This document shows, in pieces, positions 24,080 through 33,168 of a stretch of DNA of 64,000 nucleotides (positions within the stretch are counted from its first letter, which is position 1; every line of letters starts with the position of its first letter). The stretch covers positions 13,471-77,470 of the forward strand of contig JBDSZL010000084.1 in assembly GCA_039925145.1 (NCBI GenBank). Reading direction: 5' to 3'. Source of the stretch: JBDSZL01 sp039925145 (GTDB lineage Bacteria; Acidobacteriota; Vicinamibacteria; Vicinamibacterales; SCN-69-37). A program made the position numbers and the translations under genes. The notes beneath the pieces were generated by a model. That model was given only the letters and a program-made list of their open reading frames with translations, was not told where the DNA came from and made no database searches.

Positions 24080-25792
24080 TCAGGCTCGCAGAGCCCCGAT
24101 GTCCGTCCGATCGAAGAGAGTCCCAAGAGCTTCGGTCGCGATGCCGCACTCCAACGCAAGCACGATGAGCGCCACGAGCGCTGGGACGACGACGGGGACC
24201 CCGCCCGTCACAGCGTGGATCGCCATGCCCGCGAGCCCCGCCGCCAGGGCCGCCGGAATGCAGGTAACGACCAGAGCTACCATGAGCCCGCCGAGCAGCA
24301 CCATGCGCTGTCCAGCCATGTCGATGCCGCGAGACCGGCTCACGCTCACCCAGGCCGGGAACATGAGGGCGATGGCATTGTGGACGATGAGCTGGGTCAG
24401 GATCAGCCCCGGAGCGAGGAGCAGCGCCGCGGCGGCAAACGACAACCGGTCCGTCAGAGGCATCATCGTCGCAAAACGAAGACTGCCGGACATCGACAGC
24501 GCGGTAGCGATGGCCATCCATGCGATTCCGGACAACAGCAACGCCGGCGCGAGTACCTGGCCACGGACGATCACAGCCCCTCGAAGCGGCCACGATTTCA
24601 GCACGGCGAGATGTGCCAGGTCTTGACGCAGGTCGTTTCGCACCATTTGCGGTCCGAACAGCACGACCATGCCTGCCGCGCCAAGGCACAGCGTGGCGAT
24701 CAGTCCCACCGCATTGCCGTTCTTGCTCGCCTTCGACATGGTCACGCCACCAATGATCAGGAGTGGCAGCAGTCGCAACGCCACCTTGGGAGACGCGTGG
24801 CGGCTGAACGCGATGACGTTCTTCCATAGCAGTGCCGTCTCGGCAGGTCCCGTGACTGCCAACGCGAACGGTGACTTTCTTACGACGGCCTGCCCAGACG
24901 TGCGCTCGGATGCGCGAGTGGCTTCTACGGCTTCAGGTGTGGCCGAGGCCTCTTCGAGGGGCACGTCGGCGCGCACCACCCACAGGTAGGCGGCTGTGAG
25001 CATGAGCAGCGGGGCCGGCAAGGCACGTGCAAACCCGCCAGCCGCGGCGGCAATCGGCAGTCGGACGAGCGCCACGAACGGCAGCAACACGAACTTGGCA
25101 CTACCCGTCTCACCGATGTGCTGGAGCTCGAGTGCCAAATCGCGCGGGCTGCCGGCGGCGATGAGGTTCGGCCAGCCACGGGCCACCGTGCCGACGACTA
25201 CGGCCGCCGCGCATGCGAACGCTGCCACCAGTGACCACTGTGCTAGCTGACCGCGATGCCTGGACGTCGCGGCATGCACCGCCACGCCGGCAAGAAAGAA
25301 GCTGATGGTCAGCGTGGTGACCAAGATGCCGGTAAATGTCAGCAACATGCTCGTCACACTGGACGGGCGCATCAGTAGCGTGATGAACGCGCTGCTGAGG
25401 GCCGGCTTTGCGAGCGACCGGACCAGCTTGTAGTGGAAGAGGCTCCGGCGTGTCAGTGGCGCCGGAAACAGAAATTGCTGGTCGGCGGGTGAGAAGCCGA
25501 ACACCCCTGCCACAGAACCTGGCAGGAGGCAGGCCACCACCGCCCCGACGAGCAGCAGTGATCCCACGACCACCTCCACCGTCCCGTGGTATTGGCCTGC
25601 CAGGAAGCCGAGTTCATTCAAGCCCGGGCGCCCACGCCGGCCGCGCCGATTGCCGAACAGAAAGAAGTAAAAGTAGAACGCGCCCGCCGCCAGGCCAATC
25701 AGATAGCGGGGCTGACGCAATCGCTGCAGCCACACCCGCACGGCGTTGCGAGCCGAGCAGGCGACCAGATACAGAAACGGGCTGTTCATCAC
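24080..25792 (-). CDS. ABC-type exporter membrane subunit
   Basis: A 570-residue membrane protein with about twelve hydrophobic segments and no ATPase motifs. It looks like the large putative ABC exporter permeases that pair with a single ATPase. A FGFSPADQQFLFPAPLTRRSLFHYKL segment, seen in this group, follows the early spans, and a central charged region lies near residues 275-310. Its ATG overlaps the stop of the ATPase gene (ATGA), so the two are translationally coupled and form one transporter. The substrate is unknown. Confidence 0.82.
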   Translation of the reverse strand: MMNSPFLYLVACSARNAVRVWLQRLRQPRYLIGLAAGAFYFYFFLFGNRRGRRGRPGLNELGFLAGQYHGTVEVVVGSLLLVGAVVACLLPGSVAGVFGFSPADQQFLFPAPLTRRSLFHYKLVRSLAKPALSSAFITLLMRPSSVTSMLLTFTGILVTTLTISFFLAGVAVHAATSRHRGQLAQWSLVAAFACAAAVVVGTVARGWPNLIAAGSPRDLALELQHIGETGSAKFVLLPFVALVRLPIAAAAGGFARALPAPLLMLTAAYLWVVRADVPLEEASATPEAVEATRASERTSGQAVVRKSPFALAVTGPAETALLWKNVIAFSRHASPKVALRLLPLLIIGGVTMSKASKNGNAVGLIATLCLGAAGMVVLFGPQMVRNDLRQDLAHLAVLKSWPLRGAVIVRGQVLAPALLLSGIAWMAIATALSMSGSLRFATMMPLTDRLSFAAAALLLAPGLILTQLIVHNAIALMFPAWVSVSRSRGIDMAGQRMVLLGGLMVALVVTCIPAALAAGLAGMAIHAVTGGVPVVVPALVALIVLALECGIATEALGTLFDRTDIGALRA

Positions 25793-26517
25793 GACTCGCG
25801 CGCTGTGACGGCAAGAAAGATCTGCTCCAGGCTGGAGCCCGACGCGGCCATCTCGGCGCGCGCGGAGAGTTCACCCATCGTGCCATCAGCCACCTTCACG
25901 CCATGGTCGATGATGACGATGCGCGTGCAGATTTCTTCGACGAGGTGCAGCAGATGCGATGACACGATCACCGCCGCCCCCGCGCGGCCACGCGCCACGA
26001 TCGTCTCTTTCATCCGGCGGATTCCGAGCGGGTCGAGTCCGGTGAGCGGCTCGTCGAAAATCAGTGCTCGGGGATCGTGAATCAGACCGCAGGCAATTGC
26101 GACCTTCTGCTTCATGCCTCGTGACAGGGCATGCGGCAGCTCGTGTTCTTTGCCTCCGAGCTCCAGTTCGTCGATGAGGACGCGGGCTCGTGCCTCGAAT
26201 TCGCGCACACCGTAGATGCGCGCGGTGAGCCGCAGGTGCTCGATGACGGTCAAGTACTCGAATAATTGCGGCTCGTCGGCCATGAAGGCCACGAGCTGTT
26301 TCGCCTGCACCGGTTCGGCCGAGATGTCATGGCCGCCGATCGACACTGTGCCCGCGCTTGGCGCCTGAATCCCGACGATGCACCGGAGCGTCGACGTCTT
26401 GCCGGCGCCGTTCGGGCCAATGAGGCCGACGATTTCGCCTGGCTCGACAGCGAAGGATAACGAGGCGACGGCCCGAAATCCGCCGTACAGCTTCGTCAGC
26501 GCGTTCACGTGAATCAT
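25789..26517 (-). CDS. ABC transporter ATP-binding subunit
   Basis: A 242-residue ATPase with Walker A GPNGAGKT, the signature LSRGMKQK in place of the usual LSGGQ-type motif, Walker B ALIFDEPLTGLD, and the switch histidine in VIVSSHLL. The order and the SRGM-type signature fit ABC-2/daunorubicin-resistance-like exporters. The start at 26517 (MIHVNALTKLYGG) is preferred; an earlier in-frame start would add 39 residues of no family similarity. It is followed directly by its membrane subunit. Confidence 0.92.
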   Translation of the reverse strand: MIHVNALTKLYGGFRAVASLSFAVEPGEIVGLIGPNGAGKTSTLRCIVGIQAPSAGTVSIGGHDISAEPVQAKQLVAFMADEPQLFEYLTVIEHLRLTARIYGVREFEARARVLIDELELGGKEHELPHALSRGMKQKVAIACGLIHDPRALIFDEPLTGLDPLGIRRMKETIVARGRAGAAVIVSSHLLHLVEEICTRIVIIDHGVKVADGTMGELSARAEMAASGSSLEQIFLAVTARES

Positions 26518-26653
26518 GCGGTGAGTCCCACAGTCATGCGGCGGCCATTGTATGCCGCGGCACGATTGGGTGTGCCCCGACGGGCGAGGATATCGGGCGG
26601 AAAGAAAAACGGCAGGCGCGCATCCGATGTGCACGACTGCCGTGAAGTGGAGC

Positions 26654-29098
26654 CTATTTCCTGACTGCGGCGGTCTTCTTGGCTTCGGCCGGCTGGCCGT
26701 CTACCGCCTGCACGGCTTCGCCGCGGCGCGACTGGAAGGGCAGACTGCGCACGACCTCATGGACCAGGGTTTGGAAGCCATACCCTGCGGTCTCGAGATT
26801 CTTCGTGATCGTCCGGACGGTGGGCCGGTCGTAGCGCCCGAGGCCGCGACCGAGCGCGTAGGTCAGCATCTTCTCCGTGAGGCAGCGCGAGAAATCCGGC
26901 AGCATTGCGCTCAGGACCTCCCGCATCTCCGCAGGGTTCTTGAAGGACTTGCCGCTCGGCAGCACGCCACTCGAATCGACGGGGAAGGGGCCGTCTTGCG
27001 TGCGCCACTTGCCGATGGCGTCGTAGTTCTCGAGGGCAAAGCCCAGCGGATCCATTCGCGAGTGGCACGACGCGCAAATCGGGTTGGACCGATGCTTCTC
27101 CATCTGCTGGCGGAGCGAGGCCGCGGTTCCGACCGTGCTCTCGTCGAGCGGCGGCACGTTGGGCGGCGGCGGTGGCGGCGGGGTGCCGAGGATGTTCTGC
27201 AGGATGTACTTGCCGCGAATGACGACCGAGGTGCGCGTGGGATAGCTCGACACGGCCAGCACGCTGCCCTGTCCGAGCACGCCACCGCGCTGGTCGGTGG
27301 TCAGATCGACGCGCCTGAACTCTGGTCCCTTGACGCCTTCAATGCCGTAGTAGTTGGCGAGCAACTCGTTCAGGAACGTGTAGCGCGCGTTGAGGAACTC
27401 TCCGATGGGCCTGTTCTCGCGGAGGATCGAGTCGAAGAACAGGCGCGTCTCGGTCTTCATCGCGTCGCGTAGTTCGGGCGTCCACGCCGGGAACTTCTGG
27501 GGGTCTGGCTTGATGCTGTCGAGGTTGCGGATTTCGAGCCACTGCCCCGCGAAGTTCTCGGACATGGCCGTGGCCTTCGGGTCAGCGAGCATCCGCTTGA
27601 CTTGGGCGTCGAGCACCGCGGGCGTGCTCAACTGGCGCCGTTCGGCCAGCCCCAGCAGCGTCTCGTCGGGTATCGAGTTCCAGAGGAAGTAGCTCAGACG
27701 CGAGGCCAGTTCCACATCGGAGATCCGATGCACCGCGGTGGGGTCGGTCGGATTTGCATCGCGCTCGATGTGGAAGAGGAAGTGCGGCGAGACGAGCATC
27801 GCCTGAATCGCGAGCTGGATGCCCTGCTCCGTCGACTGCCCATCGGCTTTGGCCAGCGCAACGAACTTGGTCAGCGACGCCACTTCGGCTCTCGTCACCG
27901 GCCGTCGATAGGCCTTGCGCGCCAGGGTGGACACGATCTTGTCGACGCAAACCGATCCGGTCTTCAGGTCGCACACGAGAATTTTCTTGCGGCTGGGTTT
28001 CTCTTCTTTGGAGGGGAATGGCCCCACGATGAACATCGAGCCGATGTACTTGTTCATCGTATCTCTGTAGATGTTCGCCTTGGCCAGGGTCTTGATGAAC
28101 TCGTCGTCGATGAAGCCCAGACGGAGGGTGTGATCGCCTTCGGGCAGCGCCACGTGCAGCTGGTCCTCGGAGTACGGGTTGAAATAGGTCAGACCCGAGG
28201 GCTTGGTCTCGACCAGCTTCGTGGCGGTGAGCTTGCCGTCCACCCAGAGGCCGAGCGTGACCGGCTTTGCGTCGGCAGCACGCTGGCCAGGCAAGCCCAC
28301 GCGAATGTCGTACTCCGCGTCGAAGTCGACGCGGTGCGTCGACTCGACGTTGCTCGGATCGACGCGACGCAGGTTCTTGAGACGCAGGCTGTACTCCACT
28401 TCGACCGGCTTGGGGAGCGGTCCGGCGGCCATCGCCCGCTCGGCGATACGCCCGGCGGCCGACAGGTATTTATCCATCAGCACCGGAGACACCGTGAGGA
28501 TGTCGCCGATGTTGTCGAATCCTTCGCCCGAGTCGTCGGTGGGGAAGTTGCGATCGGCGCGAAAATCAATGGCCAGCAGATCCCGGATGGTGTTGGTGTA
28601 CTCCGTGCGGTTCAACCGTCGCGCGGTGACCCGGCCCGGGTCTGGCTTGATGAGCGAGTCGGCCCGTTCGAACTCGTTGTCGAGGAACGACACGAGCGCA
28701 TTGATCTGCTGCTCGGGCCGCTCGACGTCGGGTGGCGGCATCTCGCGCGCCTTCAGCTTGACGAGAATCTTGTCCCACATGTCGCGGTCGCTCGAAAGCG
28801 ACTCCACCGTGAAGGGCCGCGTCAGGTCGAGGTTACCCTCGAGACGGACGTCGTTGTGACACTCGCCGCAGGTGCCGTCGAACAACGGCTTGGTGACCGC
28901 GGTAAACGCGGCGGCCGTCGGCGGGTGCGCGACAGGCGTCGTTGGAGCCGGCCGCGCGGTGCGTGCCACGGGTGTTGGCGCTGCGGTGGTGCCTGGCAGC
29001 GGGTTCGGGCCGGCCGGCGTCTGTTCCGCAGACCGCATGTTCACAGCCAACAGGAGAACGGTCGCCGACACTGCGACGGTGAGGGTATAGGGCTTCAC
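26654..29098 (-). CDS. DUF1592-type secreted cytochrome c (PSCyt/DUF1587-1595-1592-1588-1585)
   Basis: An 814-residue exported protein with an N-terminal hydrophobic signal and a Pro/Ala linker. A first c-type haem site, CGECH, opens the protein (FDGTCGECHNDVRLEGNLDL) and a second, CASCH, lies near the C-terminus (NPICASCHSRMDPLGFALENYDAIGKWR). Between them are the family blocks: TARRLNRTEYTNTIRDLL, the FADFRPV-like repeats, SRLSYFLWNSIPDE and ENFAGQWLEIRNL. Such proteins are common in Planctomycetes, Verrucomicrobia and Acidobacteria, next to DUF1552 proteins, and are thought to act in periplasmic polymer oxidation, with no reaction proven. It is the last gene of a three-gene run with 29120 and 30260. 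Confidence 0.93.
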   Translation of the reverse strand: MKPYTLTVAVSATVLLLAVNMRSAEQTPAGPNPLPGTTAAPTPVARTARPAPTTPVAHPPTAAAFTAVTKPLFDGTCGECHNDVRLEGNLDLTRPFTVESLSSDRDMWDKILVKLKAREMPPPDVERPEQQINALVSFLDNEFERADSLIKPDPGRVTARRLNRTEYTNTIRDLLAIDFRADRNFPTDDSGEGFDNIGDILTVSPVLMDKYLSAAGRIAERAMAAGPLPKPVEVEYSLRLKNLRRVDPSNVESTHRVDFDAEYDIRVGLPGQRAADAKPVTLGLWVDGKLTATKLVETKPSGLTYFNPYSEDQLHVALPEGDHTLRLGFIDDEFIKTLAKANIYRDTMNKYIGSMFIVGPFPSKEEKPSRKKILVCDLKTGSVCVDKIVSTLARKAYRRPVTRAEVASLTKFVALAKADGQSTEQGIQLAIQAMLVSPHFLFHIERDANPTDPTAVHRISDVELASRLSYFLWNSIPDETLLGLAERRQLSTPAVLDAQVKRMLADPKATAMSENFAGQWLEIRNLDSIKPDPQKFPAWTPELRDAMKTETRLFFDSILRENRPIGEFLNARYTFLNELLANYYGIEGVKGPEFRRVDLTTDQRGGVLGQGSVLAVSSYPTRTSVVIRGKYILQNILGTPPPPPPPNVPPLDESTVGTAASLRQQMEKHRSNPICASCHSRMDPLGFALENYDAIGKWRTQDGPFPVDSSGVLPSGKSFKNPAEMREVLSAMLPDFSRCLTEKMLTYALGRGLGRYDRPTVRTITKNLETAGYGFQTLVHEVVRSLPFQSRRGEAVQAVDGQPAEAKKTAAVRK

Positions 29099-29119
29099 GC
29101 GAGTTGCTCCGGTGCCCGG

Positions 29120-30235
29120 CTACTCGACGGGCGGTTTGGTTTCGGGCGGCTTCGGCGCCGGCGGCTGTTGTGGCGGCGGCGCCTGTTGCTGTCGCTGCTG
29201 CTGTTGTTGTTGCGCTGCGGCGGCCCCACGTCCGCCCCGGGCCGCTCTGGGCGCCGGCTTGGCCGACACCATTTCCGTGTAGAGCTTGATGACGCGGTCT
29301 TTCTGGGCCGGATCGGCAATGAGATAGCGGTGTTTGCCGTCGGGATTGGGGGAGAACTGCGTGCGGCCGTCATCCATCACCGTGATCGTGCCTGGCGCAG
29401 ACAGCTTGAAATACCCGTCATCAGGATGGACGGCGTAGAGAACAGCCGCCAAAGCACTGGCCGGCGCATCGTAGGCGCCGGGTTTGACGGCATGGTAGGC
29501 GTCTACCACCGGATGCGCGGGGGCCCAGTCAAAATCCGCCTGGATGCTCGCACCCGGGTAGGGGAGAACTTCGCCCAACTCCGAGCCGACTGCCACGATA
29601 GCTGTTGGCCAGTCGGCGAACAGTTTACGGGCCGCCGCGACATCAGCCTTGACCGCAGGGTCGGCTGCGCCAGTCGGATAGGCGCCAATCGCCATGACCA
29701 GCTGCTTGCACTTCGCCTGAATCTGCGGCCTGGCCCCGTAGAGTCCCAGCAACCGCGCGACTCCACTCGCGGGCCCGGCCAGCACGATACTCGCGTTCTC
29801 ATCGAACTGCGCGAGCAGCATGTTGCGCATCAGAATCGCGTCGTCGGCCGTGTCGAGCGGGCGTGCGATGACCGTGTTGTAGGCTGGCGCGCCTTCGGGA
29901 GTTTTCTTCGAGAGCACCGCAGAGGCCAGGGGGGATGCCTCCTCGGACGAGGGCACGCTGCCTTCGGGCATGCCGACCATTCCCTCAGGGTTCGTGCCGG
30001 TTCCGCCGAGGGGTGCGATGACGCGGCCGAGATAGAAGGCCGACACGACATCGGCCAATTGAGCGCCTTTGAGACTCGGGCGTGGAATGCTCAGCGAGAT
30101 GCGTCTGGCCTCGGTCTTCACTGTGAGGCCATTGAGCAGGGCCACGGCGAGCACCGCGTCGATTCTGTTCCCCAGGTCACCTTCGAAAGCGATCCCAATG
30201 GGAGGTTTTACCGATCCGCGTCCACCAGCCTGCAT
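29120..30235 (-). CDS. Nucleoside-hydrolase-like protein with altered metal site
   Basis: A 371-residue protein whose N-terminal half reads like an inosine-uridine nucleoside hydrolase (IAFEGDLGNRIDAVLAVALLNGL, then SIVLAGPASGVARLL and a late DWAPAHPVVDAYHAV). The calcium-binding signature D-x-D-x-G-x-D-D is changed to E-G-D-L-G-N-R-I-D-A, so normal catalysis is doubtful. The C-terminus is a low-complexity tail of Gln, Pro and Ala. No signal peptide is seen and no earlier start is available, as the frame is closed by the upstream gene's stop. It lies between DUF1552 and DUF1592 genes, 24 and 21 nt away. Confidence 0.65.
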   Translation of the reverse strand: MQAGGRGSVKPPIGIAFEGDLGNRIDAVLAVALLNGLTVKTEARRISLSIPRPSLKGAQLADVVSAFYLGRVIAPLGGTGTNPEGMVGMPEGSVPSSEEASPLASAVLSKKTPEGAPAYNTVIARPLDTADDAILMRNMLLAQFDENASIVLAGPASGVARLLGLYGARPQIQAKCKQLVMAIGAYPTGAADPAVKADVAAARKLFADWPTAIVAVGSELGEVLPYPGASIQADFDWAPAHPVVDAYHAVKPGAYDAPASALAAVLYAVHPDDGYFKLSAPGTITVMDDGRTQFSPNPDGKHRYLIADPAQKDRVIKLYTEMVSAKPAPRAARGGRGAAAAQQQQQQRQQQAPPPQQPPAPKPPETKPPVE

Positions 30236-30259
30236 GCAGTCACACCCGTTCGAAACAGC

Positions 30260-31597
30260 TTACGTGAGGCTCACGGGATCGAGCGGTCCGGACGCATCGC
30301 CGAATTGCTCGGTCGGCACTCCCATGCGATCCATCAGCGTGAGATGGAAATTGCACATCGGCGTTTCCTTGCGGAACACGACGCGCTTGCCGGGGTTGAA
30401 GTAACCGCCGCCACGCCCAATCAGCAGCGTCGGGAGGTCTTCGTGCAGGTGGCGGTTGCCGTCTGAGAGGCCGGCGCCATAGACGATCATCGAGTTGTCG
30501 AGCAGGTTCGAGTCGCCTTCCTTCGTGGCTTTCAGCGTGCCGAGCCACCCGGCCAGCTGCTTGGTGTGGTACTCGTTGATCTGCGTCACCTTTTCCATCA
30601 GGTCGGGCTTGCCCTGGTGATGCGTGCAGGGGTGATGGCCGTCAGATATACCGATCTCGCGATACGAGCGGCTCGTGCCCTCGCGGGTCATCATGAACGT
30701 CATGACGCGTGTCAGGTCGGCCTGAAACGCAATCGTCATCATGTCCGTGAGCAATTTGAAGTGCTCGCCGAAATCGGGCGGCACCCCGTAGGGTTTCGCC
30801 ATGCCGGGATTGACGGCCACGCTCTCGCGCTCGGCCTTCTCGAGCTGCCGTTCCACTTCGCGAATCGACGACAGATACTCGTCGAGCTTGCGCTTGTCGG
30901 TCGGCCCCAGGGAGGTCTGCAGCTTGCGCGTGTCCGACGTGATGAAGTCGAGAATGCTCCGGCGATAGCGCGACTGCCGATCTTTTTCTTCGGGGCTGAG
31001 CACGACGCCACTCCCGAACAGGCGCTCGAAGAGGACGCGCGGGTCGAGAATCGGAGGAAGTGGCTGGGTCTCACTCCGCCAGGCCAGGTTGTTGGTATAG
31101 GCGCACGAGTAACCCGAATCGCAGTCGCCCGCCTGACGCGAGTCGTCCATGCCGAGCTCGATGGACGCAAACCGGGTCTGGTCGCCGATGCGGTTGGCGA
31201 CGATCTGGTCGCAGGAGATGCTGGCTTTGATGTCGGTGGTGGTCTTCTTGACCTGGATCCCGGTGAGGTAAGAGCCCGAGCACCGGCCGTGGTCGCCCGC
31301 GCCGTCGAGCAGCGCGCGGCCGCTGTTGTGCGTCAGGTTGCCAATCTGGATCATGTCGTTGCGGAAGGCGTCGAGCGGTTTCATCACGCGGGGGAACTCG
31401 CCGAAGACTCCTTCCTTCTCGATGTTCCAGTTCTTCATGTCGATGCCGTTCGGCACATACAGGAAGGCCAGTCGGACGGGAGCCTTGGCTGGAGCAGCGA
31501 AGACCGGCGTCATCGCATCAAGAAACGGGAGTGCGACAGCGGCGCCCATGCCGCGCAAGAACGTTCGACGCGGAAGCGTTTTGCCAGTGAGGTACAT
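30260..31597 (-). CDS. DUF1552 Tat-exported protein
   Basis: A 445-residue protein with a twin-arginine signal (LPRRTFLRGMGAAVALPFLDAM) at the N-terminus, then the DUF1552 body: LAFLYVPNGIDMKNW, GDHGRCSGSYLTG, SCDQIVA, LDEYLSSIREVERQL, and RVMTFMMTREGTSRSYREIGISDGHH. It ends with a YGAGLSDGNRHLHEDLP block. DUF1552 proteins are almost always encoded with DUF1592 proteins and may be redox or hydrolytic partners; the chemistry is unknown. The start at 31597 places the twin-arginine motif at the usual distance; an earlier in-frame start adds 11 residues. Confidence 0.9.
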   Translation of the reverse strand: MYLTGKTLPRRTFLRGMGAAVALPFLDAMTPVFAAPAKAPVRLAFLYVPNGIDMKNWNIEKEGVFGEFPRVMKPLDAFRNDMIQIGNLTHNSGRALLDGAGDHGRCSGSYLTGIQVKKTTTDIKASISCDQIVANRIGDQTRFASIELGMDDSRQAGDCDSGYSCAYTNNLAWRSETQPLPPILDPRVLFERLFGSGVVLSPEEKDRQSRYRRSILDFITSDTRKLQTSLGPTDKRKLDEYLSSIREVERQLEKAERESVAVNPGMAKPYGVPPDFGEHFKLLTDMMTIAFQADLTRVMTFMMTREGTSRSYREIGISDGHHPCTHHQGKPDLMEKVTQINEYHTKQLAGWLGTLKATKEGDSNLLDNSMIVYGAGLSDGNRHLHEDLPTLLIGRGGGYFNPGKRVVFRKETPMCNFHLTLMDRMGVPTEQFGDASGPLDPVSLT

Positions 31598-31678
31598 CGT
31601 CCTACCACCCCTTTTGTGATGAGATCCCATCTTATACTTATCGATAACCGAAATGCCAGATGGTGAGGGAGGTCCAGC

Positions 31679-32082
31679 TCATCGCTGACGCCCTTGCCGC
31701 ACCGATCCTGACGTGCGCTTGGGGACGGCGGTGTCGGCCGGAATGTCCATGATCGGGATGCTGTAGCGCGCAAGATCGCCCTGATACAGCACGACGGGCG
31801 CCTGCCGTGCCAGGCCGTCTGCGATTTCATCCACGCGCTCGTTGCCCGGAATGCCGATGTGCCCGCGGACGTAATGCCATTCGATGGAATCCTTACCCCG
31901 CGCCGTCACCAGTGCGTGCATCTCTTCCCACAGGTCACGGTTCTGAACGTCTGCCCCTTCCATCGTCTTCCAGCCGCGACGCCGCCAGGCCCAGATCCAT
32001 TCGCGGATGCCCTTGATGACATAGGTCGAGTCCGTGTGCATCGCGGGGGGCCGCTGATGTCTTGCAGAAACTCGAGGTCATC
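31679..32082 (-). pseudogene. Decayed second copy of rnhA
   Basis: From about 32041 the frame reads MHTDSTYVIKGIREWIWAWR through GHIGIPGNERVDEIADG, nearly identical to the intact RNase HI at 7805-8542. Just upstream, after a one-base deletion in a C-run (~32045), another frame carries DDLEFLQDISGP, matching ALEFLDSVDGP of the intact gene. The N-terminal part with catalytic Asp and Glu is missing, and the C-terminal extension is lost after DTAVPKR. It cannot make an active RNase HI. Confidence 0.85.
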
Positions 32083-32164
32083 GCCTGGCGAGACGGACTG
32101 AACGGAACTGACGACCGGCGCTCGTGCCGCGAACGGAACATGCCCGCGGACTTGCCGACGAGGC

Positions 32165-32617
32165 TCAGACCGTCGGGGGCGCGACGAACAGCCCTTGGGA
32201 GCTGGCGGCGTCACGCAACCGGGGATCGAATGTGACCACGGTCGCGGCTTGGGCGTCGAGTGCGGTCGCCAGATGGAGCGCGTCGAGCGCCCGCAGCGGA
32301 ATCGTCAGCGACAGCATCAACCGTTCGGCGCGTCGGTGAACCGGCGGTGTCAACTCGGCTTGGCGCGACGATGCGTGCAGTTTCGATGCTTCTCGATAGA
32401 GACGTTTGGCGTCCGTGTGCGTGAGGCGTTTCTCGCGCGTGCGGCGCCCGAGCGCAGAAGCCACTTCGGTCAGGGCCAGATCGGACACGACCACATCCGT
32501 CAGACCAGCGAGCGCCTGGTTCAAGGCGTCGCTCTCCTGCTCGGGAACCAGCAATTTCACCAGAGCGCTCGCGTCCAGATAGACGGGCTCTGCCCAGCGT
32601 TGGCCGTCCGAGCTCAC
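32165..32617 (-). CDS. PIN-domain toxin (VapC-like)
   Basis: A 150-residue PIN-domain protein. The first acidic residue lies in VYLDASALVKLLVPEQES, the second in the SDLALTEVASALGRR helix, and the third in IPLRALDALHLATAL with a late VTFDPRLRDAA. VapC toxins cut tRNA or rRNA. The GTG at 32617 overlaps the antitoxin stop (GTGA) and is chosen over an earlier frame start inside the antitoxin gene. It sits between two gene relics, in place of the yihY-like gene that stands there in the intact copy of this block. Confidence 0.9.
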   Translation of the reverse strand: MSSDGQRWAEPVYLDASALVKLLVPEQESDALNQALAGLTDVVVSDLALTEVASALGRRTREKRLTHTDAKRLYREASKLHASSRQAELTPPVHRRAERLMLSLTIPLRALDALHLATALDAQAATVVTFDPRLRDAASSQGLFVAPPTV

Positions 32618-32844
32618 AGCCGATCGTCCCGTTCTTCGAGCACGGCCTTCGACAGCGCCGGGTCCGCCCCGCGGAAGGCACATCGCACCCGTACGAGATC
32701 AGGAAAGGGACGACGCCGTTCCACGGGAGTCAGCCGCGCGACGGGCCGGCCGCGATCCGTGATCACCACCTCTCGTCCCTTCTTCACCTCGTCCAGCAGC
32801 TCGGTGAGATTCTGCCGCGCTTCACGCACCCCAGCGGTTCGCAT
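32614..32844 (-). CDS. Antitoxin of the Phd/YefM type
   Basis: A 76-residue protein with the Phd/YefM N-terminal fold (GVREARQNLTELLDEVKKGREVVITDRGRPVARLTP), which binds the operator, and a C-terminal tail that would wrap the toxin. It precedes the PIN-domain toxin and overlaps it by four bases, the normal antitoxin-first order. It probably represses its own promoter together with the toxin. Confidence 0.9.
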   Translation of the reverse strand: MRTAGVREARQNLTELLDEVKKGREVVITDRGRPVARLTPVERRRPFPDLVRVRCAFRGADPALSKAVLEERDDRL

Positions 32845-32967
32845 GCCACGACTGTGTCACATGTAGCACAACGTGTCCAGCGCGCGTCGCGTAGAGGCGC
32901 TTCCACAGGAGCCAGACAGCCGAGCTTGACACTCGCCGGCCGCTAGCTGGGCAACTGGACGTCGTTT

Positions 32968-33053
32968 CTAGCGCCGTACGAACTTCTCGACCTTGCGTCC
33001 AGTGAATCAGCCATATAGACGTCGCCGTTTGGCGCGACCGCCAGCATGTGCGG
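32968..33053 (-). pseudogene. Decayed C-terminal blade of an NHL-repeat protein
   Basis: The segment reads HMLAVAPNGDVYMADS and then, after a one-base deletion, TGRKVEKFVRR and a stop. The intact NHL protein at 9644-10702 ends HMLAVAPSGDVYVADSTGHKIEKFAKR. Only ~28 codons survive. With the rnhA relic it reproduces the order and strand of the intact rnhA and NHL genes. Confidence 0.75.
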
Positions 33054-33075
33054 GGACCACGAGAATTCGGCTCGT

Positions 33076-33168
33076 GCTTCAATGAGGCCGTCGCTCTTCA
33101 GCGACGGAATGTTCAACGGCTGCCGGACACCCGCTTCAATGAGGCCCTCGCTCTTCAGCATCGGCGAG
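33076..33168. CRISPR. Two-repeat CRISPR-like relic
   Basis: Two copies of a ~36-bp repeat beginning GCTTCAATGAGGCC start at 33076 and 33133, separated by a 21-bp unique stretch. The first copy contains the perfect hairpin CCGTCGCT-cttc-AGCGACGG, the stem-loop design of this widespread CRISPR repeat class (TTCAATGAGGCC, stem, GGAA). The second copy has mismatches in the stem and its 3' end, as in terminal or decaying repeats. The gap is shorter than normal spacers (30-40 bp), so it may be shrunken. No cas gene is in the window. The remaining parts of the 577-bp gap (32845-32967, 33169-33421) show nothing recognisable. Confidence 0.5.

Noticed and set aside
27602..30466. A 954-codon open frame on the plus strand
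   Set aside because: It runs antisense over the DUF1592 and nucleoside-hydrolase-like genes, has no family motif and mirrors their codon pattern; long antisense frames are expected at this G+C.
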